Shown in pieces: positions 30,850-44,118 of a DNA stretch of 64,000 bases (position 1 is the first letter of the stretch; each line of letters starts with the position of its first letter). The position numbers and the translations under genes were made by a program. Location of the stretch: positions 17,893,443 through 17,957,442 of the forward strand of contig NC_003071.7 of NCBI RefSeq assembly GCF_000001735.4. Direction: 5' to 3'. The notes beneath the pieces were generated by a model. That model was not told the origin of the DNA. It was given only the letters and a program-made list of their open reading frames with translations, and searched no databases. The stretch is from Arabidopsis thaliana (Eukaryota; Streptophyta; Magnoliopsida; Brassicales; Brassicaceae).

Positions 30850-33800
30850 CTGTTTATTAATTGTATCAAATTCTTAAAATTAAAAAACAAATCTAATACT
30901 AATCTCTTTTTTCATCTCCAAGATTTTACAAAGAATTCTAACATAACCCAGGATATGAGATTTCTTTGTTCGAGCTGATTATCCCATATCTTTGTAATGT
31001 TTCACATAAAAAAATAATTGGACGTCGAAGACCACAAATCATCATAACACTATTTGCTGAGCTGAAATGAAGTCATAACACTACTTACTTTAGATTCAGG
31101 GTTAGTGCTCAATGAAATGGAACTTACCAGCTTTTTCATTAAACAGGTTATAGAAAGAAAGTAGACAAAAGATGCAAGATGAAGTTGCTGGAAATGCCTT
31201 TGATGCAGTCCGGAACTATTGTTTTCATTTCCCTTGTATAGTTGTGTATGCAATGTTTTATTGTCTGTTTCATCTTTCTTTTCACTTGTGACTGTAATTA
31301 AAAAGTTGAGTGAAGGAAGCCCAAAAAGAGCATGCACAAAGTAGAAAGGTAAGGTTTTAGATTGAGTGTTAGTACCACTCTAGTTTTACTTTCTTTAGTG
31401 AAACTCATTTACCAAATATTCACAATGATATTTTTCATATAGAACTTGAGATTCACTGAAAAAAATCATTCAAAGTCAAATCAATAGTATAAAAGTATAT
31501 TATCTATATGTCCATGAATGCAGAAAAAGTGTGTTTGTCCAATAGATGGTGGGGAAGAAGATCCCATAAATGCAGAAAATAGTGGAAACACCACCCAAAT
31601 AGCTTCTAGATGTTTGACTTTAGAACTTTCCATTAAACAAGAGACATTCAAAGTAATGTCTTTTTAGTTTTGTGAAAGATGATGATCCCATTATAACATA
31701 CTTTTAAGATAACGTAGATTTCTCATTGTTTTGCTTTTTAGTGTACAGTACATAGCTCTGTTTCATTAGAGATGTTTGTGAAGACCCCTATGATATTTTT
31801 AGTGGGATAAGTGGACCGAGTGAAATGCTCACTCCATTCAACATAAATGGTTAATTAGCAAAATTTTGATGAATACTTCATTCCACCATACTTTATTCCA
31901 CTAGCTAGACATCTATTTGCATCCCATCTGTTTTCATCTCATGAAGTGTTACACCATTCATTTCGACCAAAAAAAAGTGGTACACCATTCTCCATATCTA
32001 TGCGTTCTGCTTCAGTCATTTCTAATTACATATCATTGGCAAGAGTTTTAACAGTAGTATGATTCTCTTTTAAGTTTATAGTATGATTGCAAATAATGAT
32101 ATAAGATTCGCGAGACAAATTCAGATAAACATACTTAACTTAGATAATGACAGAAACTTCTCAAGACTTTAAAAGAAATTAAAACTTACGAACCTCATAA
32201 ATTGATCTAGAATGTAGTACTGTAAACATAGTATAGAAACGTCTAAATCTCTTAATCAATCACTTAACTAATAACGGTTCCAAATTATATTGATTACAAT
32301 TTAAAATTAGATTAACTTTATCCTTTTTTCATATTATTAGGTAGCCTACTGGCAAACAAGAAACGAGGAAGTGTGTAATAATTCGATGTTCTTATATTTA
32401 AATTAAATAATCTTAAAATAGTTAGAGGGTCCATCTTATATATAAAAAACATTATAGGTTTGTTGCCAAAGGAGAAAAACAAAACTCAAATTAATGTTTA
32501 TGTCAATTTGAAGCACACGTATTGCTTAGGTATATTATGTGTCACATTTTTTTTGGATTAGCTCGATAGGATAGTGATTGGTGGCTTCAAACTGCAGTGG
32601 CGAGGAGAGAAGTCGTTCATGCCGGCTCTAAAGAGTTCTGTGAAAAGCCAATCTAAGCCAACACATATCATTTCCCAGTCAATACTCAATAGACAGTGAA
32701 TAAGATAATTGCTGCAAGCATATATTAAATGATTTTGAGTATTTGAATATAGTACATTTCTAGAACATGTATGTAATGTTACAAAAATGATAATCAGAAA
32801 ATATGTAAAAAAAAAGACTAAAAAAGCAATTCGATTCTTACTTTTTGTTTCTGATAAAATACAGTAATTCTGATGATGGCCAAATCATTCCTCTCTGATT
32901 TTTATCGAAAGTGACAACTTTATTCGCAAATATTCTTATGACGTAAGCATGATTCATTTATTTGTTGCTAAATGCGAACGCATACCTTCCAATTTAATTC
33001 ATCGGAGATACAGATATGTTTCTGTAACCCAATTTTGATGACGTCAAGGTTACATATGTGTCTATGTATGCAAAAGTGACACGTGTCAGATCCCTATGTC
33101 ACACGTTGGCTAGTAGAAAGTGTCTAGAGATAATCTCTCTTATTCGTTCACTTTTGAACTGGTCTTCGATGTTAATCCATATTTTAAAACTTTTAAACTT
33201 GGGGATGATCAGAAGATTCAATTCATATTGGCCAATAAATTAATTTATTTTAAAAGTTACGACATTGTCTTATTTATTAGCTTAAAGTCTAGTTTACTTT
33301 TCACTCTCTTATAGCTCAGAAACTTTTCACTTTATCGTGAACTATTGAATCCAAATTTGCATATTGATCAATCAAAGAAAGTAACCGAGTTATTCAGTCT
33401 AGTCTATAACCGAATCAACAACAATGAAAACTGAACTGAAAATAAACTTATATAATCTTGGTTTAGAATTTTGCTTGTCATACAAAAATCATAACAACTA
33501 CAAGTTTTTACGTGAAACCATATTTAAACCTTCTTAAACCAAAACATAAACCATAGTTTCAGTATCAATATAGTTTGGTTATAAAATTATTCTCGTTTTT
33601 CTGTCATTTGACTGATTAAATTAGTTGCAAGACATATCAGAAACATATAGAACAAATGTTAGATCAGAGTGACGTGAGCATGACACAATGCATCCCGTGT
33701 TGATTCCAAACAATGCGGCGGTGTAAGCTTTTTGAAGCCCATCATGGCCCACAACCAATTCAAAGACAGTCTTGATCCTCTCTCTTCTATAAATAGACAC

Positions 33801-33896
33801 ACAGAATCACAACACCAAAACACATCCAAAATTCGTTTATTACCGAGAAAAGCAACAAAAAAAAAAAAGAGAGAAGAGAAGACGACTTTAAAGTAT
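30850..33896. other. 3-kb intergenic region upstream of PRN2
   Basis: AT-rich with no supported gene. A less AT-rich patch at about 32560-32660 has no clear coding frame. The PRN2 TATA box is entered separately. Short frames at 31050-31337 (-) and 33058-33314 (+) have no codon character. Confidence 0.5.
33788..33795 (+). promoter_or_regulatory. TATA box of PRN2
   Basis: TATAAATA in the context CTTCTATAAATAGACAC, 102-109 nt before the PRN2 start codon. Initiation about 30 nt downstream would leave a leader of about 75-80 nt. Confidence 0.7.
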
Positions 33897-35429
33897 ATGA
33901 GAGCTGCAATAAACAGAGCAAATTCACTTGGAGGTTTGTTTTCATTTAGGTTTATCAGAAACATCAAATCAATGTCTTCTTCTACTTCCCAAGATTTCGT
34001 ATCAAGACCTGTTATCAAGAAAGTCTTCGCTAAGCTTCAGAAAGAAGGCGATGGAGCCGTCGTTAGACGTGGCATTTCCAGGTTCCTTGATTAGTCTCTC
34101 TCTTTTTTTTTTCTCTTAGGAAAATTAAATGATTTTTACAAGTCTAAGAAATTTTCTGGGTTTTTTTTCCTATGAATTCAGGAGTGAGCAGAAGTTGTTA
34201 GATCCTTTCTTGATGCTAGATGAATTCTCCGGTAAATTCTTATTTATTTAGCTATCCATTTAAAAAAATAACCATTTTTATTTATTAATTATCCATTTAA
34301 AGAACAGATATTTATTGATGATTTTCTAATTTATGTTTTTTTCTTTGGAGCAGTTTCGCCTCCAGCTGGCTTCCCTGATCATCCTCACAGAGGTCAATAT
34401 CACCATTACATACATAAATGAAATAAAAACCATTTTCAATTATCTAATGTCTCTCTAACATTTTGTGGAAATTATGATGAACAGGGTTTGAAACTGTTAC
34501 ATACGTACTAGAGGTAATTAAAATACATTTTTTTAATTATGAATCTTCTAAAAATTTTTATAAAATTATCTTATTCGAATTTTTAAATATGTGGTTTAGG
34601 GAGGAATCACTCACCAAGACTTCAAAGGTCACAAGGGTACAATATATGCTGGTGATGTTCAGGTAAGAACAGAAAAAAAAAAAACTGTTTAATTACTGCA
34701 TAACCCAAAGAGCTTTAAAAAACCTAAAAAGTTACTGGACATTTTTACAGTGGATGACTGCAGGAAGAGGAATCATTCATTCTGAAATGCCTGAAGAAGA
34801 AGTCAACAAAGGTTTACAACTTTGGATCAATCTTTCCTCCAACGAGAAAATGTAACTAAACCCACTTGCAAATTCGACATTTTGGACTCTTTTTAAACCG
34901 GAAGTTGACTCTTCATTTTCATTTCGACAGGATAGAACCAAACTACCAAGAACTGTCGCATTCAGACATACCAAAAGCAGAACAAAACGGTGTTGAAGTC
35001 AAAGTCATTGCAGGAGAATCAATGGGAATTCAATCACCTGTTTACACAAGAACACCTACTATGTTCCTCGATTTCACTCTCCAACCAGGAGCTCAAATCC
35101 ACCAGAATGTTCCAGAATCTTGGAACGCATTTGCTTACATTCTAGAGAGCGGTGAAGGCGGCGGCGTTTTCAGTTCCTCGAACTCTTCGCCTATTCCAGC
35201 ACACAGTGTTGTGGTGTTCGGACCAGGGAATGATGGTGTTAGCGTGTGGAACAAGTCATCTTCAAAGCAATTGAGGTTTGTGTTGATTGCTGGAGAACCG
35301 ATTGGTGAACCGGTGGTTCAATACGGTCCGTTCGTGATGAATACTCAAGCTGAGATTGATATGACCATTGAAGATTATCACTATGGTAAGAATGGCTTCG
35401 AAATGGCCAAGTATTGGAGGTCACAATGA
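33897..35429 (+). CDS. PRN2: Pirin-like cupin protein PRN2 (At2g43120)
   Basis: Pirins are bicupin iron proteins. Arabidopsis PRN2 has been linked to stabilising the protease XCP2 and to lignin regulation (recall). Exons 33897-34081, 34182-34231, 34354-34392, 34485-34513, 34600-34662, 34751-34851 and 34931-35429 total 966 nt, 321 aa. Metal ligands of the N-terminal cupin are intact: H88 and H90 in PDHPHRGF, and H132 and E134 in IIHSEMP. An N-terminal extension (residues 1-25, MRAAINRANSLGG) is basic and could be an organellar targeting peptide. M26 (MSSSTSQDF) is a possible second start. The C-terminal cupin runs from about residue 195 to the end. Confidence 0.93.
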
Positions 35430-36456
35430 GAAAGAACTAATAATCACCACTACTTTATTATTTCCGGTTCTTTTCTTTCTATTTTTAATTCTGTGTTCTA
35501 ATTGGATAAATAAAATGAAAATAAAAATGTTTTTTTTTTTGGTATCTTTTGCTAAATTTGTGGGTGGGAACCCATTAAATCCGAGGCTGACTATTTTTCA
35601 AGTTCCAAACATTGTCATCATTATTAAGGAAGTCTTCCACTATTTTAGTTTAAATTACAAATTGTTCATACTATAATATTAACATATGAAGAAAGCATAA
35701 GACACTTTATACGATTCTTAGAATATCTCAATGTGATTATGTGAATAAGACAGACAAAACAATTGTTAAATAATAAATACCAAACGCGTATTAACATAAT
35801 GAAGTGACATTAACATGATTGTTACTTTAAACATCTTATATTAAATTTGATAGCGTAGTGAGGTTTATGCATTTTAAACGTATTTGTTACTATTAATAAG
35901 TATAATTATGTTATCATTTACAGACCATTTTATAACTAAGATTAAAACGTATTCGAGGCAGATTGGAATTTATCTCAAATAACTATGTGAACTCTTTTAT
36001 CTATAGGTTATACAATTAAATAACATCAATTACAATTTCTGTTATTTTGGTTCGACATTATGATTTAACTATAGTGGCCGCAATGAATATACTGACAACA
36101 TTGCTTCAACTGCCACATCTATTCGAAATTAATAACCAAAACTGAAAATTGAAATAAATATTCTTATCGTTTTGTTTAGATAAATTTGCGGGCCATCGAA
36201 TTAAAGAGCAGTTGGAAAATATCAAAATTGATTTAACAATCATAAGTTTACAAAAGTTACAAATGAGAACATAACTTATACACTAACCAAACTTTTTCTG
36301 TATGCGTAACAAAGAAACTCAAAACATCTTTCTCTCTTCTTCTTTTACTTTAACTGAGAACTATAAGAATATATCTCTGCCTTTCTATAAGTTTACCAGG
36401 AACACAATTCAACCCGAAACCAATCCTCAGGACAAAGAGAAACCGTTACAAAGATG
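35430..36456. other. Convergent 3' region between PRN2 and RABA5C
   Basis: About 1 kb of AT-rich sequence with both 3' UTRs at its ends. No gene or clear repeat seen. Confidence 0.55.
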
Positions 36457-37462
36457 TTACCTCGAACAGCAAGAGAATGTCTTTGTCCCTTCGTTCTCGT
36501 TCTTAACCAAGCTAACACGATTCACAGTCAGCTCCTCTTTGTAAGAATCAGAGTTCAATTGCTTTCGACTAATGTTGCTATAGATCTCCCGAATAACCAT
36601 CTCGAAAGCCGTCTTTACATTGGTCGAGTCCAACGCAGAGGTCTCCATGAAAAACAAACCTTCAGACTCAGCAAGACTCTTGCCTTCCTCAACACTCACC
36701 GCTCTTATGCTCTCGAGATCACATTTGTTCCCAATAAGCATTTTTGCTACTGTTGTATCAGAATGAGCTGCACCAAAGATTCATCATTACTGTCAAACTA
36801 ACTCTAAACTCAACCTATCACAATTTCAAGCTCAATAGAGTAAAGATGCAAACATGAATCAACTAATCATTGCATATCTTCATCATTCAGTTTCATGATA
36901 ATCATAAACCTAAAGAAGTAGATAAATTTGACTTGACTTTGAATCAAAGTCTTAAGAAGTCATCATAAATCTTCAGATCTAAAAATTCTAACCAGCAGCA
37001 TCACTATCGCTATGATTCAATCCTAATCCAAATCCAATCTCTACTCTATTCAAAATCAAAACTCAGATTTACAGATCTCACTTCAAATTGAATAAATTCA
37101 CTCAAAAATCGGAGATCGAAACACATACTGTTGAGCTCATCGAGCCAGCGACCGACGTTTTCGAAAGTGGAGCTACGAGTGATATCGTAGACGACGAGGG
37201 CTCCAACGGCGCCACGGTAATAAGCAGATGTAACGGCGCGGAAGCGTTCCTGACCGGCGGTATCCCAAATCTGAGCTTTGACCTCTTTGCCGTCGATGAG
37301 CATGCTCTGAGTCTGAAACTCGACGCCGATAGTGGCTTTGGAATTGGGATTGAACTCGTTACGGGCGTAGCGAGTGAGGAGATTGGATTTGCCGACGGCG
37401 GAATCACCGATGATAACAATCTTGAAGAGGTACTCTTCGCCTCTCTCGTCGTCGTCTGACAT
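36457..37462 (-). CDS. RABA5C: Rab-A5c small GTPase (ARA4)
   Basis: Rab11-class GTPase of post-Golgi and cell-edge trafficking. Two exons (minus): 37462-37129 and 36767-36457; 645 nt, 214 aa. All nucleotide-binding motifs are present: P-loop GDSAVGKS (19-26), switch I T44 (ATIGVEF), WDTAGQE (66-72), NKCD (125-128) and ETSA (153-156). The C-terminus SCCSR provides the double cysteine for geranylgeranylation. One intron of 361 nt follows LDELN, a position common in RABA genes. The plus-strand open frame over exon 1 is a shadow. Confidence 0.95.
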
Positions 37463-38237
37463 TTCTCCTTCTTCTTCTTCTCTGTAACGCCTTTGTTGGA
37501 GAAAGAGAGCTTTGTTTGGATTTTATTAGGTTGTTTGTGAGCGCAATTAATGAGTATTATTTTGCGCATGAAATTAATTCCATCATAATTAACCAAAATT
37601 CATATTATGATTTATTTCTATTTTAATTTATTAATTATGTATTTTTTTATAAGAATCTTTTCTAAATTGATGAAATAAACTTCTTCAAAGAGTACACATT
37701 TTTTTTGTGTGTGTGTGTAATTTACAACTTCTAAAATAATTGGTAACCAAGTGGATTTTCCATATGAGTTTTCAAAAGAAAAAATAAATTGGTCTGAGTA
37801 CATTTATTTCCTTGAAATAATGAATTTGGTTCAATTAAGGTTTTATTTTATATACATTTGTTGAAAACAACTATGATCCTCCTGATGTTTTTCTGAGATT
37901 TTTATTCACAGATCAAAATTCAAAACGTAGGATTATATTCACACACACAAACGCGCATCTCTTTCAATCTCAAATAATGGGTTTTGCTCTAAGCTAAAAT
38001 TAACCAACTTTGAGGAAAACAGGAAAAAAAAAATCGATTGATCGAATTTTAAGTTATAATAAAGGTCAAGACTTTCAGAGAGTAACAAAACCAGCCTTCA
38101 TTAATCCATCATCACTTTCTTTAGACCTCCAAAATAACTCCTTTTTGCTATGTTTCTTTCTGTCTTAGAATTTGGTTCGTAAGTGATCTCCTTTTCTTCT
38201 ATACTTTATTGCATCATACTTGGAACAATATCATTCA
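37463..38237. other. RABA5C promoter and BHLH129 3' region
   Basis: AT-rich, with a short GT-rich run near 37707-37719 (TGTGTGTGTGTG). No further gene. A GTGATGA/CTGA pair on the minus strand was checked and rejected as a snoRNA. Confidence 0.5.
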
Positions 38238-41200
38238 TCATCGCTTCTTGCATGCCCCACAAGTACATCTCTCCATTCCCTTTTCCAGTGACTGCACATA
38301 TATAAGAGATAATTTTAAAAAATCATATTAATTTCTCCATATGCATACTTAGCTTGAATAAGACATTGAGACCTAGACATGTGAATAAACGGGACATCAG
38401 AATCTAACCGATCAAACATGACGTAGACCAAGTGTATGATAAATATATAGTATATAATGTATAACCATCTATTATGCATGATTCTTAACTTAGATTCTTA
38501 GAAGAGTCTACTGTTAACGACTTAACGTATTCTATTACGAAAGTTTTTAACAAAATTTAAGATGCATGTATGATCAGTTTTATTTCAACTGGGTGAAAAT
38601 GATATAAATGAACATAACGAAAACATTTTCATGAGACCAACGCAAAAACCCTTTTGTTAAGAGATCATGAGAATGTAATATTTTAATTTCACGTGCATGA
38701 CATTTTGATATGTCATGAAATTTTCTGGAAGAAAAAAAACACGTCCGAGTAAATGGTTGATCCATGGTTATGATCATATTGGACAATAACTAACCATTAT
38801 ATTAATATAACTATTTTCTAAAATACTAAAATTTGGCTTTAAGGTAACATTTTCCCAACATAGAAGGAATATGATCACCCTTTGCTTCAATTTGAGAAAA
38901 TGTCACTTTTGCATATATAGATTCATTTTGTATCTAAGGACGCACCTCTACTTGGTGCTGAAGACCTTTGATATGCTCAACAGCCAAATCCAACATATCT
39001 GCGTAGCTCGTTTGCTGCCAAATTTTTCAAACTTATTATAGATATGTAAAACCACACCAACATTACATTAAAAACAGAAATAATATCACTTACCTTGTCC
39101 ATATTAGGCACAAGTTCTTGTAGCTTCTTCAGCTTCCCGCTTATCCTCGTTCTTCTCTCCTATATACCACAAACACGCAAACCAAATCATATATAAAACC
39201 TAATTTTTACTCTTGTTTTCTTTGGTTTCAAATGAATTCACCTTTTAAGTTTGTATCTAGACTTATGCAATAGTAATCACCATAATAATAGAATAAACTA
39301 ACCCTTTCAGCAATGCTGCGTGGGTGAGTCGCGAAGCCGCGCTTGGCTCTAGCCCTACAAGGCACCGAGTCCTCTGGGATGTTCATCAAGTTCTCCATTG
39401 TCGCCATTTCCAGAGTTGTTTGCGGCATGCTATACTAAAAGTCAAAACCATATATATTGAGATGAAAATCAATGTATAACCACTCAATGAATATCATAAC
39501 CAAACCAACATCAGTGAGAATGTTTACACAAAAATCATTTGGTAGCAAAGGGCTTGTGAAAAATATACATAAATTAATCATAACCCTTCTCTAAGCTATT
39601 TATATCTATTACACAACCACTCAACTCTGGCTTCTACACACAGAAATTTGGCTATTTGCACTTTATTGGCATTTATTTCAACTTGGAATTCTGTTGTGGA
39701 TATGGAATTTAAATTGGGCTTGTAGAATTCATATTGTATATGACGCGCACTATATAATAACACTTGTTAGCATACAACTTGTGGACCATACATATAATTA
39801 AACACACAAATCATTTAATTGCCAAGGACTTGTGAAAAGTTATAAACCTTCTCCAAGCAGTTTATACACATGAACCTGTGACATAGACATTGCTGTTGGC
39901 AATATTTCAACATGGAATTCTATTGCTAACTTTATGGAAGTTAATTAAACTGATATAAAATTTCATACGATATGATAATATACTTTCTTAGTATCAAGTT
40001 GTCAACCTATTATAGATCAATCATAAACCTTCTCCAAGCCTATAGAAACTAATAATACACAAAACAACTAACATTGGGGATATTCACTCTTTTCTCCCTT
40101 TACCTAGAAGAATCCGAGATTTATTAACTTTGTTGTATAAAAAAATAATCTAAAAGTATTGATACACATACATAAATAACCTCAAATTAAAGTTATAGAA
40201 AATACCTGAGTTTCTAAGGTGAAAAAGTCGGAGTTCTTGGACCGTTTTCCGGGTTGATCAATGGTGAAACTGATATGAGAAGACGAGTTGTCCCAATTGT
40301 TAGTACGATTATTTCCAAAACTCATACTACTTGATGCGACACCGTTTCTAGCCGCTGCAGCCGCTTCAACCTCCGAGATTCGCGGTAGAGAATTATGTTC
40401 TTGATGGCTACTACTCCCACTAGAGAATCTCAGCTCCGACTTCAACCTCGACGGCCCTTGCTCTCCTCCTCCGCCGTAGCCTCCGTTTGGCCGTCCTAGA
40501 GAAAAACCTGTTCCTTCTTCCATCAACAAATTTAGATTGAAAGAGAAAGAAAGAATGTAATGTAGGTTTATAACTTGTTATCTCAGTATTTTAATAACCA
40601 GTTTGATTTTAAAAATCTTTAGTACAAAATAAGAAGAGAATGGGTCGTCTTCGAAACTCGAGGACCCCTTCCTTTGTCTCTAGTCTCTCTACTTATATAT
40701 ATTTTAATTATCGCCAATTTGGTAGAGAATAAGGATTCCTGAAAAAGAATCTTAGAAATATTCACCATTCGAATTCCAATTACTATCATATACTATACAA
40801 AGTAGTATGTATATAATAATGCAAGAGGGGGTAAAATTTCTTGGGGCTCGCACATGGATTACAGGGAATGTGAACCGGACATATGCAATGAACCGAAGAT
40901 CAAATTGCACAAAAATAATATAAATTATTACTTGCAACTAACACTATAGTAATAAAGCTTATTATATATAATGACAAGTAGGCGTATCCAAAAATCAAAA
41001 TAGTGACCATGATCAAGCCATGTCAGCAGGGGTAGGCCATCATGGCTGCTTTGTCAGAAGAAAAAGAGCAAGTGGGATGGATATATTATTTCCAAGTGGA
41101 CTATACTTTTATTTCTTTTTGTAACGATTCGTTTTTTAACATATACTTTTGGCAAGTGTGTGTTTTATATTGCATTATTAAAATAAACAACTTGCCACTA

Positions 41201-42197
41201 TTGGAAATACGTATTTGATTATTCATGCATGTATATATACGTGTGTACACATGTATACATATGACTAAGATCAACCATGGTTAATCTCTTCAGACATAAG
41301 CTGAAAGAGAAAGGTGTGTATAAGATCTAGAGATAGATTAAGTATTGACTAAAGCAAATAGATATATTTTGAGAACTACATGTGTATTAGGTTTTCAATT
41401 ACGTGGTTGATACTTATTGGTCTTTAATTAAAACAAAACAAAAGTCGTATGGAGGGAAACCAAACAAATTCCAACCTATAGACAAATTACTTAAGTCATC
41501 GAAACAAAACCAAGACTACATGGTTTAGATTACAGTAAGTCAAAACTTACGTGCTACACCAATTTACTTGCCGACTTTATCGATGTAAAATAACATATTC
41601 ATTTTTTAAAATGTTTTCGAATACTAATATGGAATTTTAATTTTGTTTTTTTTTCTATACCAAATTTGTCTAACTTATAGGAAACATATATTTATTAAAT
41701 GTTGTAACAAATTTTTTAATGTGCAAAAAAAGTTGAACACTTAAAAAAAAAATTCTTGATATGTGTATAATTGTATAATATGTAAATTATGTCGACTAGA
41801 TTCAGCACTAATTAAATCCAATTAATTAGGAGGAGAACTCTTTGGTGGGGTGAAAAAAAAGTTGGAAAAATAAAGAAACGAAAAAGTTACCGTTGGGATC
41901 AGTGGGAAGATGTTGGTCGTAGAATCCAGCCGGAGAGCTTCTGTGTCGGAACAAAGAAGACGAAGAAGAAGCGTTGGAATCGAATCCGATGGAAGATGGC
42001 TCGCCCGGTAAATAATGGCCGACGAGGTTGGGATTCTGCTGATGCTGCTGCTGCCGCTGCGGTGGCGGATGATGGTGGGTTTGAGGGCCAAGAGAGGAGA
42101 AATCACGGGTAGCTCCAGCGGCTGAGTCATATTGATTGGTGTCGGCATCGCCGCCGCCGTCATGAGCGGTGGACTTAGAGGAATTAGGAGGGTACAT
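38238..42197 (-). CDS. BHLH129: bHLH transcription factor BHLH129 (At2g43140)
   Basis: Subfamily IX bHLH, related to the bHLH122/128/130 group, nuclear DNA-binding. Exons (minus): 42197-41891, 40513 (or 40507)-40206, 39434-39303, 39159-39094, 39014-38946, 38291-38238. With the first acceptor choice this gives 311 aa. The N-terminus is low-complexity (His/Pro/Gln near residues 40-55, a Ser run near 78-83). The basic region is GFATHPRSIAERERRTRI; helix 1 and 2 are SGKLKKLQELVPNMDK and TSYADMLDLAVEHIKGLQ. The H, E and R contacts for a G-box/E-box are present (HPRSIAERERR). The protein ends CTCGACKKR. Intron 1 is large (about 1.38 kb), and alternative acceptors or a second promoter near 40530-40560 are possible. 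Confidence 0.88.
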
Positions 42198-43318
42198 GAA
42201 ACCGGAAAAGAAAAACCCTACAAAAGCTAATCTGATGCTTAGGAAAAAATCTTGAGGAGAGGGTTTGAGAGAAAGAGACTTTGAGTAGTTATTAATTAAT
42301 ACTATATGATAATGCAAGAGGGTTACTAATTATAGTTAGGACTGTTAAATTAAATTAATTAAACTAAGGGTGACAAATTAGAGCGATGGCTTGTCCTTGT
42401 GCCTTGTGGGTGCTTGACCAAGAGAGAGTCTCCTACTCACGGTCCCGTCAACGCACGTGCACCTCACGTGGTTGACAGATGGTGGCTTGACGTTATTTGC
42501 GAATTTTTCTTATAACTTAGCATCATTTTTCTTATAAGATATTTCGTTTTATTAGGTTAATCTTAATTCTATCAAAAATTCAATTTTAAATGGAGTTATT
42601 ATTATGTATGACGGTATCGATATAATGATTCCGGGCATATTCATTGATAAACTTTACAGCCTAAAATGCCAATTTTATATTCTCATAAGAGAGAAGCAAA
42701 TATCAAAATGATGATGGACTGTACAAATGTTAGTGAATACATTTACAGAGAATCGAAGCCTTCATTATTTTTTGGGTGATGAAATTAACATGGATATTAG
42801 TTTAGTTATCGTCAAGTGGGTCATTAAGATTCCATTTTGTATTAATATGGGAATCAAATTGTTATTTAACTTTGTACTTTATTATGGATACTTATAGTTT
42901 ATTCTGATTTTAAAAGTCTATTTCATTGTTCATGTTTTCGACCACCCATATGATCCAAGAGAAAGGCAGACCATGACAAAACATCCATTTTACATTTATA
43001 CGTTTAGTTGATTTTATAATAAAAATACACATGCACTTTTTATTAAATTAAACCATGGTGAACGTCCATTGATTAGGATATAGACCTTGTATTTGTTTTT
43101 AAACAGTTGATTTAGATTCCACATTTATGTTTAAGATGGGCAAAGATCCCATTTGTTCCATGATGAGGATCTTTATGTGACTTTGTTGCTGATTACTATA
43201 TGTCTATATCTATACTATTGTTTCATCATTTCTAGGGTTATGTTGAGGAGTATGAACATATTACTTTAACGTTTTAAATTTTGCTAACGGATCACGTAAG
43301 TCTGTTGCGACAAGACAT

Positions 43319-44118
43319 TACAAGCAAGACATGTAAGTATATTATTCTTACTTTTAGGTTGTAGAATTTCTACTTCATACAGAAATATTTAACTAGTTCT
43401 TTTGATTGTAGGATGGAGTTCTTCTTTTTGGGCGGAAACAAATAGATATCGTAACTCCACTGCAATATTTGATTTCAATCTTCACCGCATCTATCTCTCC
43501 GTCAACTCCTCGTCTTTCTCCTTCCATCGTTTTCATCAAATCTAAAGAATCAAAAATTGGGTACTTGATTTCTTTTACTTGGGCCATCGACTAAACTTTT
43601 ATTTGGGCTTTTATGCCTGTATTGGGCTATTTAGCCGATCAGGCCTTAAAAGCTTGTAACATATATTTTCTTATCCTTTTTCAATAGAATAACGGTTATA
43701 TATATATATAAAAAAAAAAAGAGTACAGAGTTGGCCCATTTGAATCAATATGGACTATCTATTTTGATTTTTCAGGTCCATGTTCAAATATCTTTTACCC
43801 ATGTGTTTTTTTACCTGTGAAATTTGCTATTATTATTATCAATTTAAATGAAACAGAGAAGACAACAAATTATATCTTTTTTTGCCGGCCAACAAATTTT
43901 TATCTAGAGACTAGAGAGGCGAGTTAGTTGCCGATCAATCTATTTATTTCTATCTTTCTCAATTTTAGAAAATTCGGTTGGTCATGTAATACGATTTTCT
44001 GTCTCTTTTTGGCGAAAGCTGCAAAAGAAAGTGTGTCAAGAATAACATACTTACATGTCTTGCTTGTATACATGTAAGTATATTATTCTTACAAAAGACA
44101 TGTAAGTATACAAGAATA
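43319..44118. repeat. Segment bounded by about 31-bp inverted repeats, with extra copies at its right edge
   Basis: The left arm 43319-43350 starts TACAAGCAAGACATGTAAG. The right arm 44038-44068 is its reverse complement with one mismatch in 31. Right after it, 44071-44092 repeats 22 nt of the left arm in direct orientation, so the right edge can also fold as a hairpin. A fourth partial copy is at about 44097-44118. The ends carry TA, compatible with a TA target duplication. The interior holds a 64-codon minus frame (43393-43587) and a cluster of TGGGCC/T motifs. Confidence 0.7.
43393..43587 (-). pseudogene. Possible short gene fragment inside the inverted-repeat segment
   Basis: ATG-started frame of 64 codons (MAQVKEIKYPIFDSLDLMKT at its start) with more acidic and basic residues than random AT-rich DNA would give. 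Site II-like motifs TTGGGCT/TTTGGGCTT lie just upstream on its strand (about 43612-43628). I recognise no domain. It may be a captured fragment of a gene 5' end with its promoter, or chance. Confidence 0.25.

Noticed and set aside
32560..32660. GC-richer patch in the PRN2 upstream spacer
   Set aside because: Frames in it are under 45 codons with no family resemblance and no splice or promoter context.
37088..37459. Plus frame of 123 codons over RABA5C exon 1
   Set aside because: Shadow; the minus strand has the complete GTPase motifs.
38075..38125. GTGATGA and CTGA about 45 nt apart on the minus strand, looking like a box C/D RNA
   Set aside because: No complementary terminal stem and no second copy; expected by chance.
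42195..42317. N-terminal extension of BHLH129 to 42317
   Set aside because: The upstream in-frame start would be TTG; the first ATG is at 42197.
43155..43200. ATGATGA followed by CTGA on the plus strand
   Set aside because: The boxes are only about 25 nt apart and no stem is present.
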